NCBI RefSeq assembly: GCF_002849225.1
Contig: NZ_PKMC01000002.1
Location: forward strand, 434,001 to 498,000
Origin: Actinomyces sp. UMB0138
GTDB taxonomy: Bacteria > Bacillota > Negativicutes > Veillonellales > Veillonellaceae
Reading direction: 5' to 3'
DNA: 64,000 nucleotides
The notes under the pieces: generated by a model
The model's database searches: none
Told to the model about the DNA's origin: nothing
What the model saw: the letters and a program-made list of their open reading frames with translations, nothing else
Shown here: positions 53,283 through 64,000 of the stretch, piece after piece
Layout of the letters: each line of letters opens with the position of its first letter
Position numbering within the stretch: the stretch's first letter is position 1
Translations under genes and position numbers: made by a program

Positions 53283-54089
53283 GTGGTTGATTTCGACTCC
53301 ATCGTACCGGTCTCTGAGCTGCCCGAACCGGAAGCATGGCTTTCGGATATGGACGGCGTTCTTGTCCACGAAAACACCGCTTTGAACGGTGCAGCTGAAT
53401 TTATCGAGAAGTTGAAGGAAGACAAGAAGCCTTTCTTGGTGCTCACCAATAACTCGATCTTCACCCCGCGGGATCTGTCTGCCAGGTTGGCGCATTCGGG
53501 GTTGGATGTGCCCGAACAGAACATCTGGACGTCGGCCCTGGCTACGGCCTCTTTCCTAACCCAACAATCACCCAGGTCCACCGCTTTTGTTATTGGCGAG
53601 GCAGGACTTACCACTGCCCTCCACGAGGCCGGCTACATTATGACCGATCGCAACCCCGAATACGTGGTGTTAGGCGAGACCCGTACTTACTCCTTCGAAG
53701 TGATCACCCAAGCCTGCCGCCTAATCCAAAAGGGTGCCAAATTTATTGCCACTAACCCGGACGTGTCTGGTCCTTCCGAGAACGGGATCCTGCCCGCTAA
53801 CGGCGCTGTTGCCGCAATGATTGAAGCGGTCACCGGTCACAAGCCGTACTTTGTGGGTAAGCCGAACCCGGTGATGATCAGGGCAGGGTTGAACAAGTTG
53901 GGCGCACACTCTGAAACGACGGCTTTTGTGGGCGACCGCATGGATACGGACGTGCAAGCGGGTATTGAGGCAGGGTTGCGCACCTACCTGGTGCTGACTG
54001 GTTCCACTGACCGCGAGGAGATCTTCAAGTACCCTTACCGGCCCACTAAGGTTTTTGAATCGATCGCCGACATGGTTGAAATGCTTTAA
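53283..54089 (+). CDS. HAD-superfamily class IIA phosphatase, NagD-like
   Basis: 268 aa. Motif I DMDGVLVHENT carries the nucleophile Asp (about residues 18-20), motif II LVLTNNS, the Lys motif KPNPVMI, and motif III VGDRMDTDVQAG. This set defines HAD IIA phosphatases such as NagD (nucleotide/sugar phosphatase). A GTG start is preceded by AAGGAA. It lies between recR and lysC. Substrate unknown. Confidence 0.88.
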   Translation: MVDFDSIVPVSELPEPEAWLSDMDGVLVHENTALNGAAEFIEKLKEDKKPFLVLTNNSIFTPRDLSARLAHSGLDVPEQNIWTSALATASFLTQQSPRSTAFVIGEAGLTTALHEAGYIMTDRNPEYVVLGETRTYSFEVITQACRLIQKGAKFIATNPDVSGPSENGILPANGAVAAMIEAVTGHKPYFVGKPNPVMIRAGLNKLGAHSETTAFVGDRMDTDVQAGIEAGLRTYLVLTGSTDREEIFKYPYRPTKVFESIADMVEML

Positions 54090-54208
54090 CCATCCAATCT
54101 CAAAATATTGTAGTAATTTTGCCAATTCTGTATGTAGCCGTAAGGTTAGGGCACCCCTCTGGCAACTTGTATTAGCTGGTGGTGGGACCGCGCCCAAGGA
54201 GTAGTGAA

Positions 54209-56562
<2,354 letters not shown>

Positions 56563-56586
56563 ACCATCTGCGGTAATGTGGAGCCC

Positions 56587-57837
56587 GTGAAGATCCTAGT
56601 AATTGGCTCAGGCGGGCGCGAACATGCCCTTGCGCTGGCACTGAAGGCAGATCCGCAAGTAACCGACATTTACTGCATGCCGGGCAATCCAGGCATTTCG
56701 CAGGTAGCGACCCTTATCGAGGGCGACGCTAACGATGGGGCGCAGGTGGCGCAGGCCGCGCAGCACCTGGGTGTAGACTTGGTCGTGGTGGGACCGGAAG
56801 CCCCGCTGGTGGCTGGGGTAGCTGACGCGGTGCGGCAGGCCGGAATTGCCTGTTTCGGCCCCGGTGCTGAAGCGGCCCGGTTGGAAGGGTCGAAGGCCTT
56901 TGCCAAACAGGTCATGGAGGAAGCGGGGGTACCTACCGCTCGCGCATTGACCTGCCATAATCAGGATGAGCTGCAGGGGGCACTAGCCGAGTTCGGCGCC
57001 CCGTACGTAGTAAAAGAGGACGGACTGGCAGCTGGCAAGGGCGTGGTAGTCACCTCGGATTTGCAGCAGGCTTTTGACCATGGCGCGGATATTTTTGCGC
57101 GCGGCGGTTCTCTGATTGTCGAGGAATACTTGGACGGGCCGGAGGTGTCCCTGTTCTGTGTTTGTGACGGCAAGACTGTTCTTCCGCTAGCGCCAGCGCA
57201 GGATTTCAAACGTGCGCTTGATGGGGATGAAGGCCCCAACACGGGCGGTATGGGGGCCTACTCGCCGTTGGAGTGGGCACCGGCCGACCTTACGGAACAG
57301 GTGTTGCAGAAGGTTGCTGTACCTACCGTGCAGCGCATGGCTGAACGCGGCACCCCCTTTTCCGGACTGCTTTACTGCGGGCTGGCACTGACTTCGAAGG
57401 GCGTGCGCGTTGTCGAATTCAACGTCCGCTTTGGCGACCCTGAAACTCAGGTAGTGCTGGCCAGATTGCGCTCTCCGCTGGGGCAACTGCTGTTGGCAGC
57501 AGCTACCGGGAAACTGGCTGATTTTGGGGAACTCGAATGGTCCGAGCAGGCGGGCGTGTGCGTCGTTCTCGCTTCGCCCGGATACCCGCAGAAGGCGAAG
57601 ACGGGGGGAGCGCTGACGGGCTTGGAAGAGGCCGAAGCACTCGAGGGCGTACACGTTGTTCACGCCGGTACTGCCCGGAAGGGGCAGGGGCTTGTGTCTG
57701 CTGGGGGGCGTGTGCTTGCTGTTGTCGCCTTAGGCCAGGATATTGAGGCTGCTCGAACGAAGGCATACCAGGGGATGCAGCGGATTTCTCTTCCGGACGG
57801 GCACTACCGGCTCGACATTGCTGAGGCGAAAGCGTGA
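56587..57837 (+). CDS. purD: Phosphoribosylamine-glycine ligase
   Basis: 416 aa from the GTG at 56587, where the family N-terminus KILVIGSGGREHALALAL begins (a GTG at 56578 is possible). ATP-grasp signatures: YVVKEDGLAAGKGVVV, LDGPEVSLFCVCDG and EFNVRFGDPETQ near the C-terminus. Second step of purine synthesis. No good ribosome site; TAATGT at 56574-56579 lies seven bases before the start, so it may be leaderless. Its stop overlaps the next gene (GTGA). Confidence 0.95.
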   Translation: MKILVIGSGGREHALALALKADPQVTDIYCMPGNPGISQVATLIEGDANDGAQVAQAAQHLGVDLVVVGPEAPLVAGVADAVRQAGIACFGPGAEAARLEGSKAFAKQVMEEAGVPTARALTCHNQDELQGALAEFGAPYVVKEDGLAAGKGVVVTSDLQQAFDHGADIFARGGSLIVEEYLDGPEVSLFCVCDGKTVLPLAPAQDFKRALDGDEGPNTGGMGAYSPLEWAPADLTEQVLQKVAVPTVQRMAERGTPFSGLLYCGLALTSKGVRVVEFNVRFGDPETQVVLARLRSPLGQLLLAAATGKLADFGELEWSEQAGVCVVLASPGYPQKAKTGGALTGLEEAEALEGVHVVHAGTARKGQGLVSAGGRVLAVVALGQDIEAARTKAYQGMQRISLPDGHYRLDIAEAKA

Positions 57838-58682
57838 GTTTAGAAAAGGACGAGGCCGAACTTACGGAGTTTGTAGCTCAGACTCGCAAGCAGTTCGACC
57901 AGCAGAAGGAGCTGGCTGACGCGCAGGTGCACCAGGGGATCGACCAGTTGGTGGCGCAGTTGCGGGCGCGCTCTGCGAAGGGGCTGCTGCCCCCGGAGCC
58001 GCAGGTGAAGGTTGCCCGCCCTGCTATTTCGCGTCCGGCCCGTCTGGAGCAGGCCGGGCCCTTCCCTGATTACGATCGGGTGCTTTCGGCGCAGGATGTG
58101 GTAGCCCTCGGTGCAAAACCGGATTTCAGTGGCAAAACCATCAAGGAATTGGCTTCTGCCATGCGCCCGCCTGCCCTACCGCAGCCCACGCCCGGTAGCG
58201 TGCAGGTGGTAATTGGCCAAACGGGCAGTGCCGAAATGGTGCGCGAGTGGGCCTTACGCCTTGCCGGCCGCATTGACTCAGATGCGCAGGTACTTCTTTC
58301 CGGAGCAAAGACGCTGTTGCCCGGCACGGGGGACCGGGTGCGCACCGCCGCCGATTTGCAGAAGGCAATTCATGAGGGCGTCACAACAGTGTTAGCGGTA
58401 GTAGACTCTGCAGTGCCTTCCCACCAGCGCACGGCGCAGCGTCTTTTGGAGGCCGCTGAACCGGCGTTTACCTGGGCGATTGGGCAGGCAGATGATGCTC
58501 AGCTAGAAGCGTGGTTGGCCGAACTGCCGGCAGGTATTGACGCCGACGCCCTCGTGCTGGACGGGGTGTGGGATGCGCCGGCGCCGCTGCGCAACGCCTA
58601 TTTGTCGGCCCCGGTTTCGGTGTTGGAGGGGGCGCCAGCGAAGGCCGGCGTGTGGGCGGCTCTGATTGCCGATCGAATCTGA
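57834..58682 (+). CDS. Unrecognised 282-aa protein between purD and csrA
   Basis: 282 aa; the GTG start overlaps the purD stop (GTGA), so it is translated with purD. Residues about 1-55 look like a charged coiled coil (QKELADAQVHQGIDQLVAQL), 60-115 are Pro-rich, and 118-282 may be one alpha/beta domain. It starts VQVVIGQTGSAEMVREWALR, which faintly resembles a nucleotide-binding strand-loop-helix but lacks the P-loop Lys. No membrane span or signal. The next gene is csrA, which often follows flagellar genes such as flhF; a degenerate FlhF-like GTPase is one possibility, at low confidence. Confidence 0.6.
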   Translation: MSLEKDEAELTEFVAQTRKQFDQQKELADAQVHQGIDQLVAQLRARSAKGLLPPEPQVKVARPAISRPARLEQAGPFPDYDRVLSAQDVVALGAKPDFSGKTIKELASAMRPPALPQPTPGSVQVVIGQTGSAEMVREWALRLAGRIDSDAQVLLSGAKTLLPGTGDRVRTAADLQKAIHEGVTTVLAVVDSAVPSHQRTAQRLLEAAEPAFTWAIGQADDAQLEAWLAELPAGIDADALVLDGVWDAPAPLRNAYLSAPVSVLEGAPAKAGVWAALIADRI

Positions 58683-58711
58683 AAGAGTGCTCATAATCCA
58701 TTTCGGCGGTA

Positions 58712-58745
58712 CTGTGAGTCAGAAGTGTTTGTTTTTTACTCGCAG
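58712..58745 (+). promoter_or_regulatory. csrA leader hairpin
   Basis: CTGTGAGT (58712-58719) pairs with ACTCGCAG (58738-58745, one G-T pair) around an 18-nt loop containing T6. The 3' arm touches the csrA ribosome site AGGGGG (58744-58749). Confidence 0.4.
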
Positions 58746-58753
58746 GGGGCTAA

Positions 58754-58936
58754 ATGCTCGTATTAACCAGGCGCCCGGGCGAAAAGATCGTCATTGGCGA
58801 TTCCGTTACTCTGACTGTGGTAGAGGCGCATCGTGATGCGGTGCGTATTGGCATAGAAGCGCCGCGCGACGTAAAGATTCAGAGGGCGGAGCTATTGGAT
58901 GACGAGGTAGAGGGCGGGCAGCAGACAGCCCGGTAG
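58754..58936 (+). CDS. csrA: Carbon storage regulator CsrA
   Basis: 60 aa, the usual size. MLVLTRRPGEKIVIGDSVTL, then EAHRDAVRIGIEAPRDVKIQ, with both RNA-binding edges (LTRRPGE and the APRDVKIQR segment with the key Arg). It binds ANGGA motifs in mRNA leaders and blocks or stabilises translation. AGGGGG lies before the ATG. CsrA is uncommon in actinobacteria and mostly accompanies flagella; no flagellar gene is in this window. Flanked by an unknown protein and a membrane protein within a purine cluster. Confidence 0.92.
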   Translation: MLVLTRRPGEKIVIGDSVTLTVVEAHRDAVRIGIEAPRDVKIQRAELLDDEVEGGQQTAR

Positions 58937-59018
58937 GGACTTTGTTCCTAGATTCTGCGCGCGAAAGTGTCATCTATGGCACAATGGGTTGGTAACCCAA
59001 AGGCGGGAGGATCCGAAC

Positions 59019-59525
59019 ATGTCGAACATTCAGGCCAGCGGCAGCGATGCTCGGGGCGCAAAGTGGCGCATCCAGCAGCGGTGGTGGAACCGTTCAGAAT
59101 TGTTAGCTGCCTGTCTATTGCTGTTGTTCCCAGCTTTTTGCACCTACGGTTTCCGCATGGTGGTAGGCAAAGAGCTGCCGCCGGTTGTCCCGTTTAGTTG
59201 GGGCGCGCTCTCTCATCCCATCCGCGTATCTGGGTCGCAAAGTTACTGGATCGAGGGCGCTGTGTGCCTAGTGCTGGCGGCTGTTGGCATCGCCCTCACC
59301 ATTGCCTTCAGGGGTGGTGAGCGTATGCGCCGCATCGTGCCGCCCTTCCTTGGGGCCGCTGCATCGGTTATCAGTGCGGGCTGGGTTATTAGCGTCTTGT
59401 ACTCAATGGGCACGATCTCGTCCAAACCCTTCGCCATCTTTGCTATCGGGGCTGCAGCCGTAGTTGGTATTCCTATCTATTTCTGCCTGCGCAAGCCCCT
59501 AGAGGTGTCCAGATATTCGGCGTAA
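59019..59525 (+). CDS. Four-span membrane protein of unknown function
   Basis: 168 aa from the ATG at 59019, with GGGAGG eight bases upstream. Four hydrophobic segments (about 27-48, 75-95, 105-125 and 135-153) and a Trp/Arg-rich N-terminus (WRIQQRWWNRS). No family recognised. Its ribosome site lies in a GGGAGGA context, close to a CsrA-type ANGGA site, but no hairpin supports regulation. It separates csrA from purC. Confidence 0.65.
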   Translation: MSNIQASGSDARGAKWRIQQRWWNRSELLAACLLLLFPAFCTYGFRMVVGKELPPVVPFSWGALSHPIRVSGSQSYWIEGAVCLVLAAVGIALTIAFRGGERMRRIVPPFLGAAASVISAGWVISVLYSMGTISSKPFAIFAIGAAAVVGIPIYFCLRKPLEVSRYSA

Positions 59526-59561
59526 CTTTGTGTCGTCATACAGTGGTGACATTATTAAGCC

Positions 59562-60446
59562 ATGAGCCAACCAAAAATTCCTGGCTGGAAGCACCTCTCC
59601 AGCGGAAAAGTTCGTGACCTATACATCCCCGAATCTGGCGATCAGGATCGACTTCTGGTTGTTGCTTCTGATCGCATTAGCGCATACGACTACATTCTTC
59701 CCTCTGTTATTCCCGACAAGGGAAAGGTGCTGACCCAGCTTTCCCTGTGGTGGTTTGAGCAGCTGTCGGATCTGATTGACAATCACCTGGTGGTAGACGC
59801 CGAGGTGCCTGAACAGGTTGCCGGGCGGGCCATGGTGGTAAAGCGCCTCAACATGTACCCGATCGAATGTGTGGCACGCGGATACCTGACAGGGTCAGGG
59901 CTCGTTGAATATAAGCAGTCTAAATCTGTGTGCGGGGTGGGCCTGCCTGGCGGACTCGTCGAGGCCTCCAAGCTACCCACCGCAATTTACACTCCCGCCG
60001 CCAAAGCGGAATTGGGCGAGCATGACGAGAACGTTTCTTTCGAGCGCACTGCCCAGATGGTAGGCGAAGAAGCCGCTACCGCTTTGAAAGAAAAGACCAT
60101 TCAAATCTACGAGAAGGCTGCCGCTATCGCATTGAATAAGGGCATTATTATTGCCGACACCAAGTTTGAATTTGGTGCAGACGAACAGGGCAACCTAGTG
60201 CTGGCAGACGAAGTATTGACCCCCGATTCATCGCGCTTCTGGCCGGTAGACAAGTGGCAGGAAGGCCAGGTTACGCCCTCTTTCGACAAGCAGTATGTGC
60301 GCGATTGGCTGACCAGTGCCGAATCTGGGTGGGATCGTGCCTCTGGCCAGGAACCCCCAACTCTTCCCGAACAGGTTGTTGAGGCAACCCGCGCTCGCTA
60401 CGTGGAAGCCTACGAAACCACTACTGGGAAAACCTTTACCGCCTAA
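59562..60446 (+). CDS. purC: Phosphoribosylaminoimidazole-succinocarboxamide synthase
   Basis: 294 aa, the longer actinobacterial form. [20 protein letters not shown] (ATP-binding N-terminus), [20 protein letters not shown] and [14 protein letters not shown] are SAICAR-synthetase blocks, and [14 protein letters not shown] lies near the C-terminus. No ribosome site is seen; CATTAT (59550-59555) six bases before the ATG suggests a leaderless mRNA. Followed at once by a hairpin. Confidence 0.95.
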   Translation: MSQPKIPGWKHLSSGKVRDLYIPESGDQDRLLVVASDRISAYDYILPSVIPDKGKVLTQLSLWWFEQLSDLIDNHLVVDAEVPEQVAGRAMVVKRLNMYPIECVARGYLTGSGLVEYKQSKSVCGVGLPGGLVEASKLPTAIYTPAAKAELGEHDENVSFERTAQMVGEEAATALKEKTIQIYEKAAAIALNKGIIIADTKFEFGADEQGNLVLADEVLTPDSSRFWPVDKWQEGQVTPSFDKQYVRDWLTSAESGWDRASGQEPPTLPEQVVEATRARYVEAYETTTGKTFTA

Positions 60447-60480
60447 GAAACCGGGTAGCCGTTGCTACCCGGTTTCTTAG
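60443..60480 (+). terminator. Strong hairpin between purC and purS
   Basis: A 17-bp perfect stem (60443-60459 with 60464-60480) with a CGTT loop begins inside the purC stop codon; its 3' arm contains GGTTTCTTAG. It would end purC transcripts (and reverse ones) or be a processing site. Confidence 0.85.
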
Positions 60481-60486
60481 TAAACT

Positions 60487-60494
60487 TATAAAGT
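60487..60494 (+). promoter_or_regulatory. -10 region for purS-purQ
   Basis: TATAAAGT lies just after the hairpin and about 29 bp before the purS ATG, which has GGAGG. It would restart transcription for purS and purQ after the terminator. Confidence 0.5.
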
Positions 60495-60522
60495 CCAAAC
60501 CAACCCCCTATTTGGAGGACCT

Positions 60523-60774
60523 ATGGGACGCATCGTCGTCGACATTATGCCCAAACCTGAAATCCTTGATCCGCAAGGTAAAGCAATTTTAGGAGCGTTG
60601 CCCCGAATCGGCATCGATTCTTTTACTTCCGTCCGTCAGGGCAAACGTTTTGAACTGGCCACCGAGGGCGAAGTTACTCAGAAGGATCTGGATGCTGCCA
60701 AGGAAGCCGCCACTGAGCTGCTTTCTAACCCCATTATCGAGAACGTTGTTCGAGTAGAAGCGGTGGAGGAATAG
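60523..60774 (+). CDS. purS: Phosphoribosylformylglycinamidine synthase, PurS subunit
   Basis: 83 aa. [20 protein letters not shown] and [13 protein letters not shown] are PurS motifs. PurS bridges PurL and PurQ in the three-part FGAM synthase. GGAGG lies before the ATG. Its TAG overlaps the purQ GTG by one base (TAGTG). Confidence 0.96.
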   Translation: MGRIVVDIMPKPEILDPQGKAILGALPRIGIDSFTSVRQGKRFELATEGEVTQKDLDAAKEAATELLSNPIIENVVRVEAVEE

Positions 60775-61469
60775 TGGCGCGCATAGGTGTGGTAACTTTC
60801 CCTGGCACGCTTGACGACGGGGACGCCCGGAGGGCGGTGCGCCTGGCAGGGGCCGAGCCGGTGCGGCTGTGGCACAAGGATGCTGATTTGCACGGGGTGG
60901 ATGCGGTAATCTTGCCCGGTGGTTTTTCTTACGGTGACTACTTGCGCTGCGGGGCAATCTCTTCCTTCGCTCCCGTGATGAACGGGGTGGTGGATGCTGC
61001 CAAAAAGGGCATGCCTGTCCTCGGTATTTGCAATGGTTTCCAGGTGCTGTGTGAAGCGCACTTGCTACCTGGGGCGTTGATCCGAAATGATCACCAGCGT
61101 TTCATTTGCCGCGACCAAAAGCTGGTGGTGGAAAATACCACTACGGTCTGGACTCGCGAATTTGAACAGGGAGCGCAGATCACCATTCCGCTAAAAAATG
61201 GCGAGGGCAACTTCCAGCTAGATCCCGAAGGGCTGAAGCGTCTTGAGGGGCAGGGGCAGGTTGTGTTCCGCTACGTAGATGTGAATCCCAACGGGTCTAT
61301 GAATGACATTGCCGGCGTCGCCAACGAGGCGGGCAACGTAGTAGGTCTGATGCCGCACCCAGAACATGCTGTAGAACAGGGCTTTGGTCCCGAGTCTGCA
61401 GATGGTCCTCACGGTGGCACCGATGGGCTGGGACTGTTCAAATCTGTCCTGCAATCGCTGCTGTCGTAG
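60774..61469 (+). CDS. purQ: Phosphoribosylformylglycinamidine synthase, PurQ glutaminase subunit
   Basis: 231 aa class I amidotransferase. [30 protein letters not shown] with the nucleophile Cys (about 86) and PHPEHAVE with His and Glu complete the triad. Supplies ammonia to PurL. GTG start coupled to purS. It is followed by the 325-bp DnaA-box region before purL, so purL may have its own promoter. Confidence 0.96.
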   Translation: MARIGVVTFPGTLDDGDARRAVRLAGAEPVRLWHKDADLHGVDAVILPGGFSYGDYLRCGAISSFAPVMNGVVDAAKKGMPVLGICNGFQVLCEAHLLPGALIRNDHQRFICRDQKLVVENTTTVWTREFEQGAQITIPLKNGEGNFQLDPEGLKRLEGQGQVVFRYVDVNPNGSMNDIAGVANEAGNVVGLMPHPEHAVEQGFGPESADGPHGGTDGLGLFKSVLQSLLS

Positions 61470-61470
61470 C

Positions 61471-61710
61471 TTATCCCCAAGTTTCCCACAGACTCGGCTG
61501 CGAATATGCAACCTGTGCACAACCCTGTGGATAAAACCTGTGGATAACTTTGGGAGGCTGAATGGCAATAAATTAGACATTAATGTGGTAACCGCATAAT
61601 TCCGCTAGAAAGTCAACTTTAAAGTGAGACTTGAGAGTATCTCGATTTGCGTGCACAACCCTTGCAAATCTGGGGATAACTGTGGATTACCCGGTCACGA
61701 ATGTGGATAA
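61471..61710. other. Cluster of DnaA boxes in the purQ-purL intergenic region
   Basis: Three perfect boxes TGTGGATAA (61526-61534, 61539-61547 and 61702-61710) all point the same way. Three boxes differ at one position: TTATCCCCA (61471-61479), TGGGGATAA (61671-61679) and TGTGGATTA (61681-61689). Weaker boxes lie at 61482-61490 and 61514-61522. An AT-rich stretch (about 61561-61625) separates the two groups. Chance would give about 0.5 perfect boxes in 64 kb. This is origin-like or titration-site-like architecture; dnaA and dnaN are not in the window. Confidence 0.85.
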
Positions 61711-61794
61711 AACTTACAGGCGCCAACAAAATTTTTCCTGACAGAGCGCACCTATGAAAAAACTCACCCAAGCTCGTAACGAGACGGAGAATCG

Positions 61795-64000
61795 ATGAGC
61801 AACAAACCGGCAAACGTAGAGCACCCCGACACGGTTGCGGATGCGGCGGCAACGCCCGACACCGCTATGCCGTACGCCGAATTAGGGCTCAAAGACGACG
61901 AATACGCGGATATTAAGAAGCTGCTGGGAAGGCGTCCAACTAACGCAGAGCTGGCAATGTATTCGGTCATGTGGTCTGAGCACTGCTCCTACAAGTCCTC
62001 GAAAAAACATTTGGGCGAACAATTCGGCGGCAAGACCACCCAGCAAATGAAAGAGCGGCTGCTGGTAGGGATGGGTCAGAACGCCGGCGTCGTGGACGTG
62101 GGCGACGGGATGGCGGTCACCTTTAAGGTGGAATCGCACAATCACCCCTCGTTCGTGGAGCCGTACCAGGGCGCAGCGACCGGCGTTGGCGGTATTGTCC
62201 GCGACATTATTGCAATGGGCGCCCGCCCAGTGGCAGTCATGGATCAGCTCCGTTTCGGGGATCCGAAGAACGCTGACACAGCCCGCGTGGTACACGGGGT
62301 AGTGGCTGGCGTCGGCGGCTACGGCAACTGTTTAGGCCTGCCTAACATTGGCGGCGAAACCGAATTCGATCCCTCTTACCAGGGCAATCCGCTAGTTAAC
62401 GCGCTGTGCGTGGGAGTGCTAAAGCACGAGGACATTCACCTGGCAAACGCCGAGGGCGTCGGAAATAAAATCGTCCTATTCGGTGCTCGTACCGGCGGCG
62501 ACGGTATTGGGGGCGCCTCTATCCTGGCTTCCGAAACCTTCGAGGACGGCATGCCGGCCAAACGGCCATCCGTCCAGGTGGGTGACCCCTTCATGGAAAA
62601 GGTGCTCATCGAATGCTGCCTGGAACTATTTGCGGCTGACCTCGTAGAGGGCATCCAGGACCTGGGCGCGGCAGGCATCTCCTGCGCCACCTCCGAACTG
62701 GCCTCAAACGGCAACTCTGGTATGCACGTCGACCTCGAAAATGTGCTTCTGCGCGACCCCACCCTGACTGCAGGCGAGATCCTGATGTCGGAATCGCAAG
62801 AACGCATGATGGCAGTTGTGGCTGCCGACAAGATTGATGCCTTCATGGACGTCATCAACAAGTGGGACGTGGAAGCAGCCGTGATTGGCGAGGTGACCGG
62901 CGACGGCAGGCTCACCATCGACCACTACGGCGAACGCATCGTGGACGTAGACCCGAAGACAGTGGCCCACGACGGTCCAGTCTACGATCGCCCGTACTCC
63001 CGCCCGGCCTGGCAGGATGACCTGCAGGCGGATACCTCCGACAAGCTGGCTCGCTCTGAGTCTTCTGCTGCTTTAGAAGAAGAGCTACGCAAGATAGTAC
63101 TCAGCCCAAACGGTGCCTCCAAAGCGTGGGTAACCGACCAGTACGACCGCTACGTGCGCGGCAACACTGCATTGGCTCAGCCCGACGATGCGGGTGTCAT
63201 CCGCGTAGTAGAAGAATCTAACCGCGGCGTAGCCATCGCTACTGACGCGAACGGTTGGTACACCAAGCTCGACCCGTATGCTGGCGCCCAGCAGGCGCTC
63301 GCGGAGGCCTATCGCAACGTGTGCACCGTTGGGGCTCGCCCGATGGCAGTGACCGACTGCCTGAATTTTGGTAACCCGGAAGATCCGGACGCAATGTGGC
63401 AACTAGTTACCGCTATGACTGGTATGGCTGACGGCTGTAAGGTGCTGGGCACGCCGGTTACCGGCGGCAACGTGTCTCTGTACAACTCCTCTGGAACTGA
63501 GAAGGGGCAGCCGGATTCTTCGATCAACCCGACTCCTGTAGTGGGCATGTTGGGCTTGATCGACGATGTTACGAAAGCTGTGCCTTCCGGCTGGAATGAA
63601 CAGGGACTTGCCGTCTTGCTGCTAGGCGAGACTAACGACGAACTGGATGGTTCTGCCTGGGCTCGCGAAGTCCATTCGCACCTGGGTGGGCTGCCCCCGA
63701 AGGTGGATTTTGAAGCGGAAATGGCGCTGGGTCGAGTACTTATTGCGGTAGCTCAGGCCGAGGTGGACGGTATTCGCGTTGTCAAAGCGGCACACGATAT
63801 TTCCAATGGCGGCTTGGCTGCAGCAGTGCTGGAGTCGGCTTCACGTTTCGGTATTGGCGCCAACATCGATCTGGCTCGCGTCGGTTTCGAGGGACAGGAC
63901 GACACAGTCCGGCTGTTCTCGGAATCGCAGGCGCGCGCTTTGGTTGTGGTACCTGAAGTGGCCGTGTCCATGGTTGCTGCCGCAGCGGAAGCAGAGGGCG
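61795..64000 (+). CDS. purL: Phosphoribosylformylglycinamidine synthase, PurL subunit (3' end beyond the window)
   Basis: 735 codons are visible, and the gene runs off the window edge still open. ATG at 61795 with GGAG five bases upstream. Small-type Pur[21 protein letters not shown] and [10 protein letters not shown] at the start, then [40 protein letters not shown], and in the second half [20 protein letters not shown] and [16 protein letters not shown]. It performs the ATP-dependent amidation of FGAR with PurS and PurQ. Small PurL is about 740-770 aa, so few residues are missing. Confidence 0.96.
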   Translation, partial: MSNKPANVEHPDTVADAAATPDTAMPYAELGLKDDEYADIKKLLGRRPTNAELAMYSVMWSEHCSYKSSKKHLGEQFGGKTTQQMKERLLVGMGQNAGVVDVGDGMAVTFKVESHNHPSFVEPYQGAATGVGGIVRDIIAMGARPVAVMDQLRFGDPKNADTARVVHGVVAGVGGYGNCLGLPNIGGETEFDPSYQGNPLVNALCVGVLKHEDIHLANAEGVGNKIVLFGARTGGDGIGGASILASETFEDGMPAKRPSVQVGDPFMEKVLIECCLELFAADLVEGIQDLGAAGISCATSELASNGNSGMHVDLENVLLRDPTLTAGEILMSESQERMMAVVAADKIDAFMDVINKWDVEAAVIGEVTGDGRLTIDHYGERIVDVDPKTVAHDGPVYDRPYSRPAWQDDLQADTSDKLARSESSAALEEELRKIVLSPNGASKAWVTDQYDRYVRGNTALAQPDDAGVIRVVEESNRGVAIATDANGWYTKLDPYAGAQQALAEAYRNVCTVGARPMAVTDCLNFGNPEDPDAMWQLVTAMTGMADGCKVLGTPVTGGNVSLYNSSGTEKGQPDSSINPTPVVGMLGLIDDVTKAVPSGWNEQGLAVLLLGETNDELDGSAWAREVHSHLGGLPPKVDFEAEMALGRVLIAVAQAEVDGIRVVKAAHDISNGGLAAAVLESASRFGIGANIDLARVGFEGQDDTVRLFSESQARALVVVPEVAVSMVAAAAEAEG

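Overview
The window is a bacterial chromosome segment of moderately high GC. It most resembles a facultatively anaerobic member of the Actinomycetaceae (Actinomyces/Winkia-like). Supporting signs are two CAMP-factor-like secreted proteins, a TatBAC-DmsA anaerobic respiration cluster, class III ribonucleotide reductase, a DUF6457 protein, a PabA-PabB fusion, lysC-asd next to recR, frequent GTG/TTG starts, and several genes whose -10 box sits only 6-8 nt before the start codon (probable leaderless mRNAs). The species assignment is inference. No transposase, integrase, phage gene or CRISPR array was seen.

Layout. 0-4.5 kb (minus): ribonucleoside salvage operon (nucleoside hydrolase, MFS carrier, LacI regulator, ribokinase) with a palindromic operator at its promoter. 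4.6-13 kb: two DmsA-type molybdoenzymes, both with a Tat motif and a lipobox, around a TetR regulator, a DUF6457 protein and tatB-tatA-tatC; no DmsB or DmsC partner is present. 13-24.4 kb (mostly plus): gluQ, a sirtuin (minus), a uracil/xanthine permease, a LytR_C protein (minus), a TPP-riboswitch-controlled thiBPQ operon, and divergent pabC/pabAB for p-aminobenzoate. 24.5-29.4 kb (minus): five-gene peptide/nickel-type ABC importer. 29.4-35.3 kb: accessory-looking island with AT-rich intergenic DNA, a doubly broken secreted-protein gene, a CPBP protease and tandem CAMP-factor genes. 35.3-39.4 kb (minus): nrdD-nrdG and an aldo/keto reductase. 39.6-49.1 kb: small membrane proteins, a zinc-type ArsR sensor with a CDF exporter, a secreted trypsin-like protease, GltS, LysE, UPF0210/ACT, TauE and an esterase. 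49.7-64 kb: tRNA-Ser, SRP RNA, dnaX, recR, a HAD phosphatase, lysC-asd, then a purine block (purD, purC, purS, purQ, purL) interrupted by an unknown protein, csrA and a membrane protein.

Two signals stand out beyond gene content. First, the 325-bp gap between purQ and purL carries three perfect DnaA boxes and at least three one-mismatch boxes; it looks like an origin-like or DnaA-titrating locus far from any visible dnaA. Second, the heptamer GAGGGCG (often CGAGGGCG) occurs roughly 110 times on the two strands, about ten times more than chance, in genes, terminators and a 19-bp tandem repeat alike.
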